From the NCBI GenBank assembly GCA_011390155.1, contig JAABSW010000002.1, forward strand, positions 62,001 through 126,000: DNA of 64,000 nucleotides. The letters run 5' to 3'. The position numbers were made by a program, and so were the translations under genes. Below, piece by piece: positions 34,213 through 42,759 of this stretch. The notes beneath the pieces are model-generated. The model made no database searches. It was not told the origin of the DNA and was given only the letters and a program-made list of their open reading frames with translations. Position 1 is the first letter of the stretch. Every line of letters starts with the position of its first letter. The stretch is from Clostridiaceae bacterium (lineage in GTDB: Bacteria > Bacillota > Clostridia > Peptostreptococcales > Tindalliaceae).

Positions 34213-35454
34213 ATGAAGAATCAACGTGTTGTCATCACCGGCATGGGATGTGTGACTCCCATTGGCACCGGCCTGGCCGATTTTTGGGAAGGTTTGCAAA
34301 AGGGGGTTAGTGGCGCAGGACCCATCACCCTTTTTGATGCCTCAGAATACCCTGTTCAATTTGCTGCAGAAGTAAAAGATTTTAAACCGGAGGAAGTGCT
34401 GGATAAACGGGAAGCTAAAAAAATGGACCGTTTTACACAGTTTGCTGCCGTTGCGGCTTTGGAAGCACTAAAAGATGCTGGGTTTAAAGAAAATGAAATG
34501 GACCCGGATGAATTGGGTGTGATATTAGGTTGTGGCATTGGCGGCCTTGCCACACTGGAAGAACAACATCAAAACTTGTTAAACAGAGGCCCCAGAAGGG
34601 TAAGCCCCTTCACCATTCCCATGATGATTTCCAACCTGGCCGCAGGCCAAATTGCCATTTTAACAAATGCAAAAGGACCCAACATGACCATTGTCACCGC
34701 CTGCGCTTCAGCCACCAACGCCATTGGAGAAGCTTTTAAAATGATCCAGCGGGGCGCTGCGAAGGCCATACTCACCGGTGGTACCGAAGCGTCCATTACA
34801 CCCATATCCATTGCCGGGTTTTCTTCCATGAAAGCCCTTTCCACAAGAAACGATGACCCTACAGCCGCCAGCCGTCCCTTTGACGCTGACCGTGATGGAT
34901 TTGTCATGGGCGAAGGTGCTGGCGTGATAATGCTGGAATCACTGGAACATGCCCAGGCCCGAGGTGCCCGGATTTATGCGGAGATGGCAGGTTACGGTAC
35001 CCATACCGACGCCCACCACATCACTGCCCCTGACCCGGAAGGTGCCGGCGCAGCCAAAGCAATGACCAAAGCCCTGGAAGATGCAGGAATGTCACCCACA
35101 GACATCCAATACATTAACGCCCACGGCACCAGCACCCATTACAATGATAAACTGGAAACACTGGCCATTCAAAAGGTCTTTGGTGACCACGCTCATGCGT
35201 TACTGGTCAGCTCCACAAAATCCATGACAGGCCACTTGCTGGGTGCTGCCGGGGGTGTGGAAGCCATTGCCTGCGTCATGGCCCTCCAAGACCAATTGGT
35301 ACCACCCACCATCAATTACACCACTCCGGACGAAGACTGTACCCTGAACTATGTACCGAACCAGACCCAATCTGCTGAAGTGAAAGCCACTCTTTCAAAT
35401 TCCCTTGGTTTTGGCGGTCATAACGCTTCCATTCTCATCAAGGAGTTCAAATAA
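34213..35454 (+). CDS. fabF: Beta-ketoacyl-ACP synthase II
   Basis: Condenses acyl-ACP with malonyl-ACP during elongation. The 413-residue thiolase-fold enzyme has the catalytic triad Cys164 (TACASATNA), His304 (NAHGTSTHYND) and His341 (KSMTGHLLGAAGG). The ATG at 34213 has AAGGAGG 6 nt upstream; an in-frame ATG at 34195 lies before the ribosome site. It is the last gene of the fab operon, followed by a strong terminator. No accBCDA genes are present in the window. Confidence 0.96.
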   Translation: MKNQRVVITGMGCVTPIGTGLADFWEGLQKGVSGAGPITLFDASEYPVQFAAEVKDFKPEEVLDKREAKKMDRFTQFAAVAALEALKDAGFKENEMDPDELGVILGCGIGGLATLEEQHQNLLNRGPRRVSPFTIPMMISNLAAGQIAILTNAKGPNMTIVTACASATNAIGEAFKMIQRGAAKAILTGGTEASITPISIAGFSSMKALSTRNDDPTAASRPFDADRDGFVMGEGAGVIMLESLEHAQARGARIYAEMAGYGTHTDAHHITAPDPEGAGAAKAMTKALEDAGMSPTDIQYINAHGTSTHYNDKLETLAIQKVFGDHAHALLVSSTKSMTGHLLGAAGGVEAIACVMALQDQLVPPTINYTTPDEDCTLNYVPNQTQSAEVKATLSNSLGFGGHNASILIKEFK

Positions 35455-35480
35455 AAACAGGATTAAATCTCCCTTCACAA

Positions 35481-35520
35481 AAGGCACGGCTCTCCAATCA
35501 AGGAAGCCGTGCCTTATTTT
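35481..35520 (+). terminator. Terminator of the fab operon
   Basis: Stem AAGGCACGGCT (35481-35491) / AGCCGTGCCTT (35505-35515), 11 bp perfect, then ATTTT. Confidence 0.9.
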
Positions 35521-35538
35521 GCCAGTTAATGAATTTAA

Positions 35539-36816
35539 TTAAGAGACTATTTCCTTTATGGTTGCGATGGTACGGTCAATTTCTTCCTCTGTGTTGTAAG
35601 GTGCCAGTCCGATGCGCACCAAACCACCAACAGATTCCAGGCCCAAGGTGTTGTTGATCAGTTCCCTGGCATAGTAGTGGCCGTCCCAAACGCAAATGCC
35701 TTTTTCCCCCATTTTTTTAGCTACTTCTTCTGCATGCATCCCTTCCACCAGGAAAGACACCGTTGATGTACGAGGGTCACCTTCTTTTGGACCATGTACT
35801 TTTACTTTTGGCAAGGCCCTTAGCGCAGTCCGCAGTTTCTTCGCCAGCGGCTCCTCGTAGGCATCAATGGCCAGCATCCCTGCCACTACCAGACGTCTTC
35901 TTCCCGTTAAGCCTTCCATCCATTCCGGGTGGTTCTCCGCCGCCCAGGTTTCACTGTCCTGTCCAATGGAAGCAATGAATTCAACCGCTTCAGCCGATCC
36001 ACTGATGGATTCAAACTGGGGTGTGCCTGTTTCAAACTTCTGGGGTGGGTTTTCATTGTCTTCCACTATTACACGGTAGGTCCGGAGTTCGTCCATCAGT
36101 TCTTTTCGTCCATAAAGCACGCCCATGTGGGGTCCGAAAAACTTATAGGTGGAACACAGTAAAAAGTCCATCCCCATGTCTTTCACATCAATGGGTTGGT
36201 GCGGCGCATAGTGAACGGCATCCACAATGGTGATGGCTCCCATTTCTTTGGCCATTTTAATCATGGGTTTAATGTCTGTAATGGTGCCCACACCATTGGA
36301 TGCCCAGTTCAGGGCAACTACCTTCGTTTTATCACTTAACTTTTCTTTGTAATCTTCCATGTTCATGGTGCAGTCTTCCGGGTTCACTGCCACCCGTTTA
36401 ACCACAATTCCTTTTTCTTCCATGTGACGCCAGGGAGAACGGTTGGACTCATGGTCCAAATCAGTAATAATCACTTCGTCGCCTTTCTTCATGTCTCTCA
36501 CCAAGGCCAAGGCCAATTTGAAATTGTTGGTGCTGCTGCTGTCCCCAAACATGATTTCTTCAGCTTTGCAGCCCAGAAAATCGGCCAGCGTCTCTCTGGC
36601 AGCTTCATGGATGGCATCACTTTCCTGTGAAGTAATGAAATGTCCATGAGCATTGGCATTATGGTGTAGTAAGTACTCAGTCACTTTATCTGCAACCCGT
36701 TGAGGCACCTGTGTACCTCCAGGACCATCAAGGTACATAATGGGATGTCCGTTGACTACCCTCTCAATAGATGGGAATTGACTTCTGATTTTTTCAACAT
36801 CATACCACTTGTTCAT
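35539..36816 (-). CDS. Cysteine desulfurase-like aminotransferase class V
   Basis: A 425-residue PLP enzyme of fold type I. The opening PSIERVVNGHPIMYLDGPGGTQVPQ and the PLP-lysine region LLCSTYKFFGPHMG match the cysteine desulfurase-like family TIGR01976 rather than classical NifS/IscS. The mobile active-site cysteine loop of IscS is not evident. The ATG at 36816 follows AAAGGGG with 8 nt spacing; the ATG at 36834 overlaps that site. It lies 21 nt after the dUTPase gene on the same strand. Desulfurase or related beta-elimination activity is inferred; the substrate is unproven. Confidence 0.85.
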   Translation of the reverse strand: MNKWYDVEKIRSQFPSIERVVNGHPIMYLDGPGGTQVPQRVADKVTEYLLHHNANAHGHFITSQESDAIHEAARETLADFLGCKAEEIMFGDSSSTNNFKLALALVRDMKKGDEVIITDLDHESNRSPWRHMEEKGIVVKRVAVNPEDCTMNMEDYKEKLSDKTKVVALNWASNGVGTITDIKPMIKMAKEMGAITIVDAVHYAPHQPIDVKDMGMDFLLCSTYKFFGPHMGVLYGRKELMDELRTYRVIVEDNENPPQKFETGTPQFESISGSAEAVEFIASIGQDSETWAAENHPEWMEGLTGRRRLVVAGMLAIDAYEEPLAKKLRTALRALPKVKVHGPKEGDPRTSTVSFLVEGMHAEEVAKKMGEKGICVWDGHYYARELINNTLGLESVGGLVRIGLAPYNTEEEIDRTIATIKEIVS

Positions 36817-36837
36817 TTGCTTAACCCCTTTCATTTT

Positions 36838-37326
36838 TTAATAACCTTCTTCTTGACGCTGACGGTTCACCTGGTTTTTGTCCCAATAGGCTTCCATCAC
36901 CTCTTGTTCAGTTAATTGCAGCTGCCGTCCCAACGCTAAAAAAGCTGCAAACAAAAGACGGTAATTCGGTGCTGTGGGTTCTTCTTCAAAACGACTGGCG
37001 AACCGGTATACCCTTTGAAACTGTACTGTCAGGTCTACATTGGCCGGTGCAGGTTCCAGGGATTCGAAGGTGCAGGAAAGCTCCAGGCCCAGACTCAGCA
37101 GAAAATGCAACCCATCCACGTATTCTTCCAAGATCACATTTGCCGGTGATGCCGGCTTCAAACTCCAGAACTTAAAGCAGCGCGTCTCATTGGCCAGTTC
37201 ACCCAGCTCTACCTGAAAAGCCAGTATTTTACGGTTTATCAGATCTTCCTCTTCCAACAGATGATTTTCCTGAATATAAAGGTCCAATTCTTTCTGTTTT
37301 TCAAATAAATCTTTCCAAATCAACAT
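36838..37326 (-). CDS. Dimeric dUTP diphosphatase (MazG-like, all-alpha)
   Basis: Hydrolyses dUTP to dUMP and pyrophosphate, keeping uracil out of DNA. The 162-residue all-helical protein has the metal-binding motif FQVELGELANETRCFKFWS (E-x-x-E-x12-type region near residues 37-55) and the second motif ILEEYVDGLHFLLSLG with Glu and Asp ligands. This matches the dimeric dUTPase family of Firmicutes and phages, not the trimeric one. GGGAGGC precedes the ATG. It lies 37 nt after the DapA-like gene and 21 nt before the desulfurase-like gene. Confidence 0.87.
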   Translation of the reverse strand: MLIWKDLFEKQKELDLYIQENHLLEEEDLINRKILAFQVELGELANETRCFKFWSLKPASPANVILEEYVDGLHFLLSLGLELSCTFESLEPAPANVDLTVQFQRVYRFASRFEEEPTAPNYRLLFAAFLALGRQLQLTEQEVMEAYWDKNQVNRQRQEEGY

Positions 37327-37363
37327 AACGCCTCCCTATCCTTATAATACCTTTTAACCCCGG

Positions 37364-38248
37364 TTATCGAGTTACAAGGTATTCTTTTAGCGCACCTTCC
37401 ACTTTTTCTCTATCTTTCACATTCAGAGGAATCATGGGTTTCCTGGGGAGTCCGCCTTCGTAACCCATGTAACTTGCAGCAACTTTTAAAGCCGCCACAC
37501 CAATGCCCCGGGTGACCAAATGGTTCACCTGCAGCAGATTTAACTGCAGCCGACGGGCTTCTTCCCACTTGCCATCTTGAACCAGCGTCATCAGTCGACA
37601 GCAATCTTCCGGAAGAATATTGGCCAGTGCCACTGTGGCACCATTGGCTCCCAAGGTCAGGGCTGGCAATAGAAAACCGGCGTTGCCTGCAAAAATGGAG
37701 AAAGGTTGTTTTGCATCACGAATGATTTCTGCCAACTGTACAATATCCCCTGCAGTGTCTTTGATACCTGCAATGTTGGGGTGATTGGAAAGCCGGGCAA
37801 CTAAAGCTGAAGACAGGTTTATTCCTGTGTTGGGAGGCATGTTGTACAACATCACAGGGACAGGGCACTGGTCTGCCACTTCCTGGAAATAAGCTTCCAA
37901 AGCAGCTTCCGTCATGCTTCCTTTGTAATAATGAGGTGGTAAGACTAACACTGCATCCGCACCCATCTCACCCACCAGTTTGCTAAAGCGTATGGTTTCA
38001 GCAGTGGATTCATAACTCGTGCCCACGATGATTTTTTTGTCCTCATGAAAGTGTTCTATGCAAAAACCAACCAAATCAACCTTTTCAGCTTCTGTTAGGT
38101 AAACAAATTCGCCATTGGATCCCAGCACAACGATACCTGCCAACGCTGTTGCAGACCATTTGTCCAGGTTATGTTTCATTTTTTCATAATCAATGGACCC
38201 GTCTTCAGCAAAGGGTGTCAAGACAGGTGTGTAAATGCCTTCAAACAT
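37364..38248 (-). CDS. Dihydrodipicolinate synthase family protein
   Basis: A 294-residue class I aldolase of the DapA superfamily. The Schiff-base lysine is in IAGIKDTAGD near residue 163, the catalytic tyrosine in MLYNMPPNTGINLS near 133, and a GSNGEFVYLT phosphate/carboxylate loop near 45. Instead of the GTTGE of true DapA, this protein has GSNGE, which with the NMPPNTG segment suggests a non-lysine member such as a 4-hydroxy-2-oxoglutarate-type aldolase. The ATG at 38248 lies after GGGGAGGAGGG. There are no lysine-pathway genes nearby, so I do not call it dapA. Confidence 0.82.
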   Translation of the reverse strand: MFEGIYTPVLTPFAEDGSIDYEKMKHNLDKWSATALAGIVVLGSNGEFVYLTEAEKVDLVGFCIEHFHEDKKIIVGTSYESTAETIRFSKLVGEMGADAVLVLPPHYYKGSMTEAALEAYFQEVADQCPVPVMLYNMPPNTGINLSSALVARLSNHPNIAGIKDTAGDIVQLAEIIRDAKQPFSIFAGNAGFLLPALTLGANGATVALANILPEDCCRLMTLVQDGKWEEARRLQLNLLQVNHLVTRGIGVAALKVAASYMGYEGGLPRKPMIPLNVKDREKVEGALKEYLVTR

Positions 38249-38331
38249 ATTGACCCTCCTCCCCTTCTCCTTCCATTCAAGCATACCTTATTTAGAATAA
38301 AAAAACCATGACCTTTTCATAATTCATCGTC

Positions 38332-38368
38332 GGAATAAAAACACCCCTCAGCGAATGTCGCTGAGGGG
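38332..38368 (-). terminator. Terminator of the glutamate dehydrogenase gene
   Basis: Perfect 10-bp stem CCCCTCAGCG (38344-38353) / CGCTGAGGGG (38359-38368), loop AATGT; the minus strand then reads TGTTTTTATTC. Confidence 0.93.
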
Positions 38369-38401
38369 CCTGTCTAAGAATGATTAATTGATTCGATCTG
38401 G

Positions 38402-39661
38402 CTAGTACCAGCCACGGAGTTTCATTGCATCTGCCACACGTTTGATGGACATCATGTAGGCAGCTGTTCTCATGTCAACATTGTGTTCACCCATTAGTGT
38501 CCAAATGTCATCGAAGGCTTTATACATTTTATCTTCCTGTTTATCCTGTACTTCTTTAAAAGTCCAGTTATAACGCATCAGGTTCTGTACCCACTCAAAG
38601 TAAGAAACCATAACACCGCCAGCATTGGCTAAAATATCCGGTACCACTAAAATACCTTTTTCATTCAATATGGCGTCGCCTTCTGGTGTTGTGGGGCCAT
38701 TGGCACCTTCGCAAACTATTTTGGCTTTAACTTCTTTGGCCACATCGCCAGTCAACACATTTTCAAGGGCGCAGGGCATTAAAATTTCCACGTCCAGGCT
38801 TAGCACCTCATTGCGATCCATTTCCTTTTGTGCGCCAGTGAAGCCGGTGATGACTTTGGTTTTGTTTTGCTGTGCAAATTCCATCACTGCCTTAATGTCC
38901 AAACCATCTTCATGGTAAAGTGTGCAGGATACATCAGAGATACCCACCACTTTTGCACCCATCTCCTGCAAATACATGGCCGCAAAGGAACCTACGTTAC
39001 CAAAACCTTGCACTGCAACAGGCATTCCCTTAAGGTCCATGCCTTTCATTTGAGCAGCTTTACGAGCCATAAGGGCAACACCGTAACCGGTGGCTTCTGT
39101 TCTGGCCAGTGATCCGTAATAGCTAACCGGTTTACCAGTAAATACGCCCGGTTCAAAACGGCCGGTTGTTTTTTCATATTCATCAACCATCCAAGCCATG
39201 ATTTGACCGGTGGTGCCTACATCTGGTGCAGGAATATCAGTTTTTTCACCTATGATGGGAGCAATGGCACGGGCATATCCCCTTGACAATCTTTCCAGTT
39301 CTCCTTCTGACAACTCATAAGGGTCAACAATGATACCCCCTTTACCGCCGCCGTAAGGAATGCCAACAACACCGCACTTGAATGTCATCCAGGTGGACAA
39401 TGCTTTTACTTCATCACGGTTCACACCATGGTGAAAACGCACGCCGCCTTTAAAAGGACCCACTGCATCATTGTGCTGTGAACGGTATCCAATAAAGGTT
39501 TTGATGCTTCCATCGTCCATTTTAACCGGAATTGACACTTGCAGCACACGAATCGGATTTTTAAGAATTTCGTAAACCTCTGGTGGTGTTCCCAGCTTGT
39601 CACAAGCTGCCTTTACTTGCTGTTGTGCAATTTCAAAGGGGTTAAGGGTTTTTTCGGCCAT
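38402..39661 (-). CDS. gdhA: Glutamate dehydrogenase
   Basis: Oxidative deamination of glutamate to 2-oxoglutarate and ammonia, or the reverse. The 419-residue protein has the substrate site FKGGVRFHHGVNRDEV, the catalytic GIPYGGGKGGI region near residue 118, and the coenzyme motif VAVQGFGNVGSFAA. The length matches the hexameric, mostly NAD-linked clostridial type. GAGGAGG lies upstream of the ATG at 39661. It is monocistronic with a strong terminator and a long leader of about 210 nt. Amino-acid fermentation is a plausible role. Confidence 0.95.
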   Translation of the reverse strand: MAEKTLNPFEIAQQQVKAACDKLGTPPEVYEILKNPIRVLQVSIPVKMDDGSIKTFIGYRSQHNDAVGPFKGGVRFHHGVNRDEVKALSTWMTFKCGVVGIPYGGGKGGIIVDPYELSEGELERLSRGYARAIAPIIGEKTDIPAPDVGTTGQIMAWMVDEYEKTTGRFEPGVFTGKPVSYYGSLARTEATGYGVALMARKAAQMKGMDLKGMPVAVQGFGNVGSFAAMYLQEMGAKVVGISDVSCTLYHEDGLDIKAVMEFAQQNKTKVITGFTGAQKEMDRNEVLSLDVEILMPCALENVLTGDVAKEVKAKIVCEGANGPTTPEGDAILNEKGILVVPDILANAGGVMVSYFEWVQNLMRYNWTFKEVQDKQEDKMYKAFDDIWTLMGEHNVDMRTAAYMMSIKRVADAMKLRGWY

Positions 39662-39954
39662 TTGACTGCCTCCTCATAAATATAGTTATTTTGTTTCAGG
39701 CAAACTGTCAGTTCTTCATAGGCTCGGAAAAATGGCAACGTTGTCATTGTTAAATTTATAGCAACTATATCCCTTGCCACCATGTTTCCTTTTTGTCGGT
39801 ATTGTTTTCAGTCTATTTCCACTTTTCCAACAGCGGAAGGCTATGAAAAAACTGGCTTTCACCTGGTACGGTCAATTGAATTATATCACAGACCTTCAAA
39901 AAGTGGTAGGTTTTTCCCCAATAATTTCGTGATTTCGATATATTTTAAACAAAA
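39662..39954 (-). promoter_or_regulatory. gdhA leader and promoter region
   Basis: No gene. An extended -10 (TGATATAAT on the minus strand) lies at 39888-39880, so the transcript would carry a leader of about 210 nt. That leader contains a short dyad CAACGTTG at 39737-39744 but no riboswitch I recognise. Confidence 0.5.
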
Positions 39955-41322
39955 TTAACCTTTATCATTAAATATGACTTTTTTTTGCCAGCCTCCTCGC
40001 AGGTACATGACCCATCCAAACAAACATATCAATGCATTACTGATGATCATGGCAAACCAAACCCCCTGGGAACCCAATTCTGTCAGCCAGCCAAAGAGAA
40101 GAATCATTGGAATACGCAGAATCCATAACCGTCCCATGTCCATTAACATGGCGTACATCGTATGGCCGGACCCCTGAAAGGTACCAATGAGTATCTGGAA
40201 AACAGCCATTAAAGGCATGGTCATGGCTATCAGCCTGGTATATTCAAGGCTTTGCTGGTAAACACTGGCGTCGTCCTTAATAAAGGCTCCGACAACATAA
40301 GGGGATACCAGGTATAGGAAAGCGCCTCCTAAAGCCATTGTGGAAACAGACAATGTGGCAGCGGTTTTCACTGATGATTTGGCTCGTGGAAGTTGGTCAG
40401 CTCCCAGGTTCTGTCCCACCATGGTGGCAAGGGCCGTCCCAATGCCCATGACAGGCATGATCAACATCATGGACAGCCGATTACCAATACCAAAGGCGGC
40501 CAGGGTGTCTTCTCCGTAGTTGATGACAAAAGCGTTTAATATAATGAATCCAAAAGCAGAAAATGACTGTCCCAATGAAGCTGGCAATCCCACCCGCAGA
40601 AGGTGAGACAGGGTTTTTCTTTCCATGCGTAAATCTTTGAATGACAGTTGAATACCGTTAGCTTGTGTAAAAAGGGTGTACACTGCATAGATGGCAAAAA
40701 TACTACGTGAAAATACCGTTGCAATGGCCACACCCCTGATGCCCCATCCCAGTAAAATGATGCACACAGGGTCCAGCGCAATGTTGAGCACCACACCGGA
40801 TACATTCAGTACCATGGGTGTGTATGTGTCTCCCTGCCCCTGGCGAATGGCATTAAAGACAAAGAAGGCAAAGAGTGCGGGCAATTCCCAGATCATAATT
40901 GCCAGATACTGGTTGGCATACAGAAAAACGTCTCCTTTGGCACCCATTCCACGGAGGACAAAGGGAGCTGCCACACTGCCCAGCAAACTGATGGACACTG
41001 CCATGAGTAATGCAAAAGAGAGCATTTGTCCTGCAATTTTTTTGGCCTGTACACTGTTTGAGGAACCAATGTACTGGGAGATTAACGCTGTCCCGGCCAC
41101 GTTAACACCCATTCCCAGTGAAAGGGTAAAATACAACACGGGAAAGACCAGAATAATGGCCGCCAATTCAGCTGTTCCCAACCGATTGCCGACCCAGTAA
41201 GTGTCCACAAGACTATAAAGTGTCTGAATAAAATTGTTAAACATGATTGGTAAGGCCATGGCAACCAGGGTTTTAACAAGTGGTCCCCTGAGAATCATGG
41301 TTCTTTTCTCTCCGTAGTCCAT
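39955..41322 (-). CDS. MATE-family efflux transporter
   Basis: A second MATE transporter, 455 residues, with about 12 hydrophobic segments in two repeats. The first repeat opens PLVKTLVAMALPIMFNNFIQTLYSLVDTYWVG and the second begins near residue 235 (LLRVGLPASLGQSFSAFGF). It belongs to a different subgroup from the exporter at 9290-10657, and the two are only distantly similar. ATGGAGG lies 5-8 nt before the ATG at 41322. An extended -10 (TGATATAAT, minus 41371-41363) lies about 45 nt upstream. It is monocistronic, substrate unknown. Confidence 0.9.
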   Translation of the reverse strand: MDYGEKRTMILRGPLVKTLVAMALPIMFNNFIQTLYSLVDTYWVGNRLGTAELAAIILVFPVLYFTLSLGMGVNVAGTALISQYIGSSNSVQAKKIAGQMLSFALLMAVSISLLGSVAAPFVLRGMGAKGDVFLYANQYLAIMIWELPALFAFFVFNAIRQGQGDTYTPMVLNVSGVVLNIALDPVCIILLGWGIRGVAIATVFSRSIFAIYAVYTLFTQANGIQLSFKDLRMERKTLSHLLRVGLPASLGQSFSAFGFIILNAFVINYGEDTLAAFGIGNRLSMMLIMPVMGIGTALATMVGQNLGADQLPRAKSSVKTAATLSVSTMALGGAFLYLVSPYVVGAFIKDDASVYQQSLEYTRLIAMTMPLMAVFQILIGTFQGSGHTMYAMLMDMGRLWILRIPMILLFGWLTELGSQGVWFAMIISNALICLFGWVMYLRGGWQKKVIFNDKG

Positions 41323-41362
41323 GATGCCTCCATATTCTTTGACATAACTTTAGTATATCATC

Positions 41363-41371
41363 ATTATATCA
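41363..41371 (-). promoter_or_regulatory. Extended -10 promoter of the second MATE gene
   Basis: Minus-strand TGATATAAT, an extended -10 element about 40 nt before the ATG at 41322. The -35 region is poor. Confidence 0.45.
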
Positions 41372-41439
41372 TAGGATGGTTTCATCAAAAAATAAAAACT
41401 GAACATTCAATAACACTCAAGCGAGAACACTGCTTATCA

Positions 41440-41994
41440 TTACCTTAGGCTTTCATTCCAATTTTCTTTATACACAATTTCTTCCAGTTTCTGTCTTGGG
41501 GTGGGTGAAGGGGTTGCTTCCGGGTAGCCCAAGGTGATCACTGCCACCACATATTTGTCTTCCGGAATGTTCAAAACAGGTCTTATCTCTTCCTGCACAA
41601 ACCAGGCTACCCAACAGGTACCCAATCCAAGGTTTTCAGCTTCCAGTACAAGGTGTTCTGTGGCAATGGCCGTGTCGCGAATGGCTTGTTTCAATTCGTT
41701 GCCCGGGCTGTTTTCCTGGACTGCAGGCCCTTTCCCGCTATTGTACCTGGGAGAAGGATCAGCAATACAGACAATATGAACCGGCGCTGACATCATCCAT
41801 CGTTGCTGATGTGAAACGTGGGCAATTTTTGTTCTCATTTCATCTGATGTCACAAGTATGAATCTCCATGGCTGTGTATTGTTGCCGGAAGGAGCCCATC
41901 TGGCACTTTCCAACACACTGATGATTTTATCCTCCTCCACTTCCCTGGACAAATATTTCCGAATACTTCTTCGTTCTTTAATAATCTGCAGCAT
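41440..41994 (-). CDS. Nitroreductase-family flavoprotein
   Basis: A 184-residue FMN enzyme. The N-terminal ERRSIRKYLSREVEEDKI and ARWAPSGNNTQPWRFILV segments bind FMN phosphate. The middle AIRDTAIATEHLVLEAENLGLGTCWVAWF is the standard dimer core. The C-terminal ALGYP-like motif reads VITLGYPEATPSPTPR. Such enzymes reduce nitro compounds, quinones or flavins with NAD(P)H. AAGGAGG lies upstream of the ATG. It diverges from the lipoprotein gene, and a Fur-like palindrome lies in the shared 121-bp gap, so iron or metal control is possible. Substrate unknown. Confidence 0.88.
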   Translation of the reverse strand: MLQIIKERRSIRKYLSREVEEDKIISVLESARWAPSGNNTQPWRFILVTSDEMRTKIAHVSHQQRWMMSAPVHIVCIADPSPRYNSGKGPAVQENSPGNELKQAIRDTAIATEHLVLEAENLGLGTCWVAWFVQEEIRPVLNIPEDKYVVAVITLGYPEATPSPTPRQKLEEIVYKENWNESLR

Positions 41995-42018
41995 GGCTTA
42001 GTCCTCCTTAAAGTCGTT

Positions 42019-42066
42019 AAATGATTATCATTTGCATCATTGGTGCATTCTGGGGTATACTATACC
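42019..42066 (+). promoter_or_regulatory. Lipoprotein promoter overlapped by a Fur-like palindrome
   Basis: Perfect 15-bp palindrome AAATGATTATCATTT (42019-42033), whose reverse strand contains the core AATGATAATCATT of Fur boxes. It touches TTGCAT (42032-42037), which with an 18-nt spacer and TATACT (42056-42061) forms a promoter. The -10 lies in a second dyad, GGTATA-C-TATACC (42054-42066). Repression by a Fur-family protein (Fur, Zur) is suggested. Confidence 0.6.
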
Positions 42067-42115
42067 TATCCTTACCCAAAATTTAAAGAAATGATCAAAT
42101 TGGAGGTATTAATCC

Positions 42116-42652
42116 ATGAAAAGAAACCTGCTGTTCTTATCTATCTTGTTGTTGATCACCCTGACACTCGCTTCCTGTGCCCCTGCATCTCCCTCCGAAC
42201 CTGCCAGCGAACCCGTTACCGAGCCAGTTGTCGAAACGACTCAATCGTCTGACCAGTCAGCCGCCGCAGAACTTGCTGCCACCCAGGACGCCGCATTTCT
42301 TGACACTGTTGTCCCTGTTAATGAAAACGTGGAGTCCTATTTAGGGCAAGAAGTGACTGTTTCCGGCTTTGTGTTGTACAGAGATTCCTTTGACAACGAC
42401 GATTTCATGGTAACCCGGCTTGTGGTGGATTGTTGCATCGATGATGCCGCTGCCACAGGGTTTGTCACCCAATGGGCTGGCGATGCACCTGCTGCAGATG
42501 AATGGGTGGAAGTCACTGGGATCATCGACCAGCGTGAAGTTGAGGATATTACCACGGGCATGACGTTTATGCAACCATACTTGATTGCCAGCAGCCTTGA
42601 AATCATTGAACCTTATGAATCGGAATACTTGTTTCTCTCCACCTTTCAATAA
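42116..42652 (+). CDS. Lipoprotein with DUF1980-like C-terminal domain
   Basis: A 178-residue lipoprotein. The signal peptide ends in the lipobox LASC, with Cys21 as lipidation site. A Ser/Pro/Glu linker of about 45 residues follows, then a globular OB-like domain with GQEVTVSGFVLYRDSF, VTRLVVDCCIDDAAATGF and WVEVTGII. The CC pair in that block is typical of DUF1980/TIGR03943 (YcgQ) proteins, which are usually paired with DUF318 permeases and linked to metal uptake. Here no permease is adjacent, although one is encoded at 11411-12334. A Fur-like box overlaps its promoter. A cell-surface metal-binding role is inferred. Confidence 0.78.
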   Translation: MKRNLLFLSILLLITLTLASCAPASPSEPASEPVTEPVVETTQSSDQSAAAELAATQDAAFLDTVVPVNENVESYLGQEVTVSGFVLYRDSFDNDDFMVTRLVVDCCIDDAAATGFVTQWAGDAPAADEWVEVTGIIDQREVEDITTGMTFMQPYLIASSLEIIEPYESEYLFLSTFQ

Positions 42653-42674
42653 AATAACAGTTACTTGTATTACC

Positions 42675-42710
42675 ACCTGTAGCGTGTTTTTAACTGCTGC
42701 AGGTTTTTTT
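42675..42710 (+). terminator. Terminator after the lipoprotein gene
   Basis: Stem ACCTGTAGC (42675-42683) / GCTGCAGGT (42696-42704), 9 bp with one G-U pair, followed by seven T. It isolates the radical SAM cluster downstream. Confidence 0.85.
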
Positions 42711-42728
42711 ATTTCCATTGGCTCTTCA

Positions 42729-42737
42729 TGGTATAAT
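42729..42737 (+). promoter_or_regulatory. Extended -10 promoter of the radical SAM cluster
   Basis: TGGTATAAT matches the extended -10 consensus. The transcript would start near 42744, only about 16 nt before the first ATG at 42760. The -35 region lies in the terminator T-tract and is poor. Confidence 0.6.
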
Positions 42738-42759
42738 GGGTTATTGAATGGAGGATCTT

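Noticed and set aside
37364-38248. Naming the DapA-family gene dapA
   Set aside because: The active-site loop is GSNGE rather than the typical GTTGE and no lysine or diaminopimelate genes are nearby.
39662-39954. Riboswitch in the gdhA leader
   Set aside because: The leader is long but shows no conserved glutamine, SAM or other riboswitch core that I recognise.
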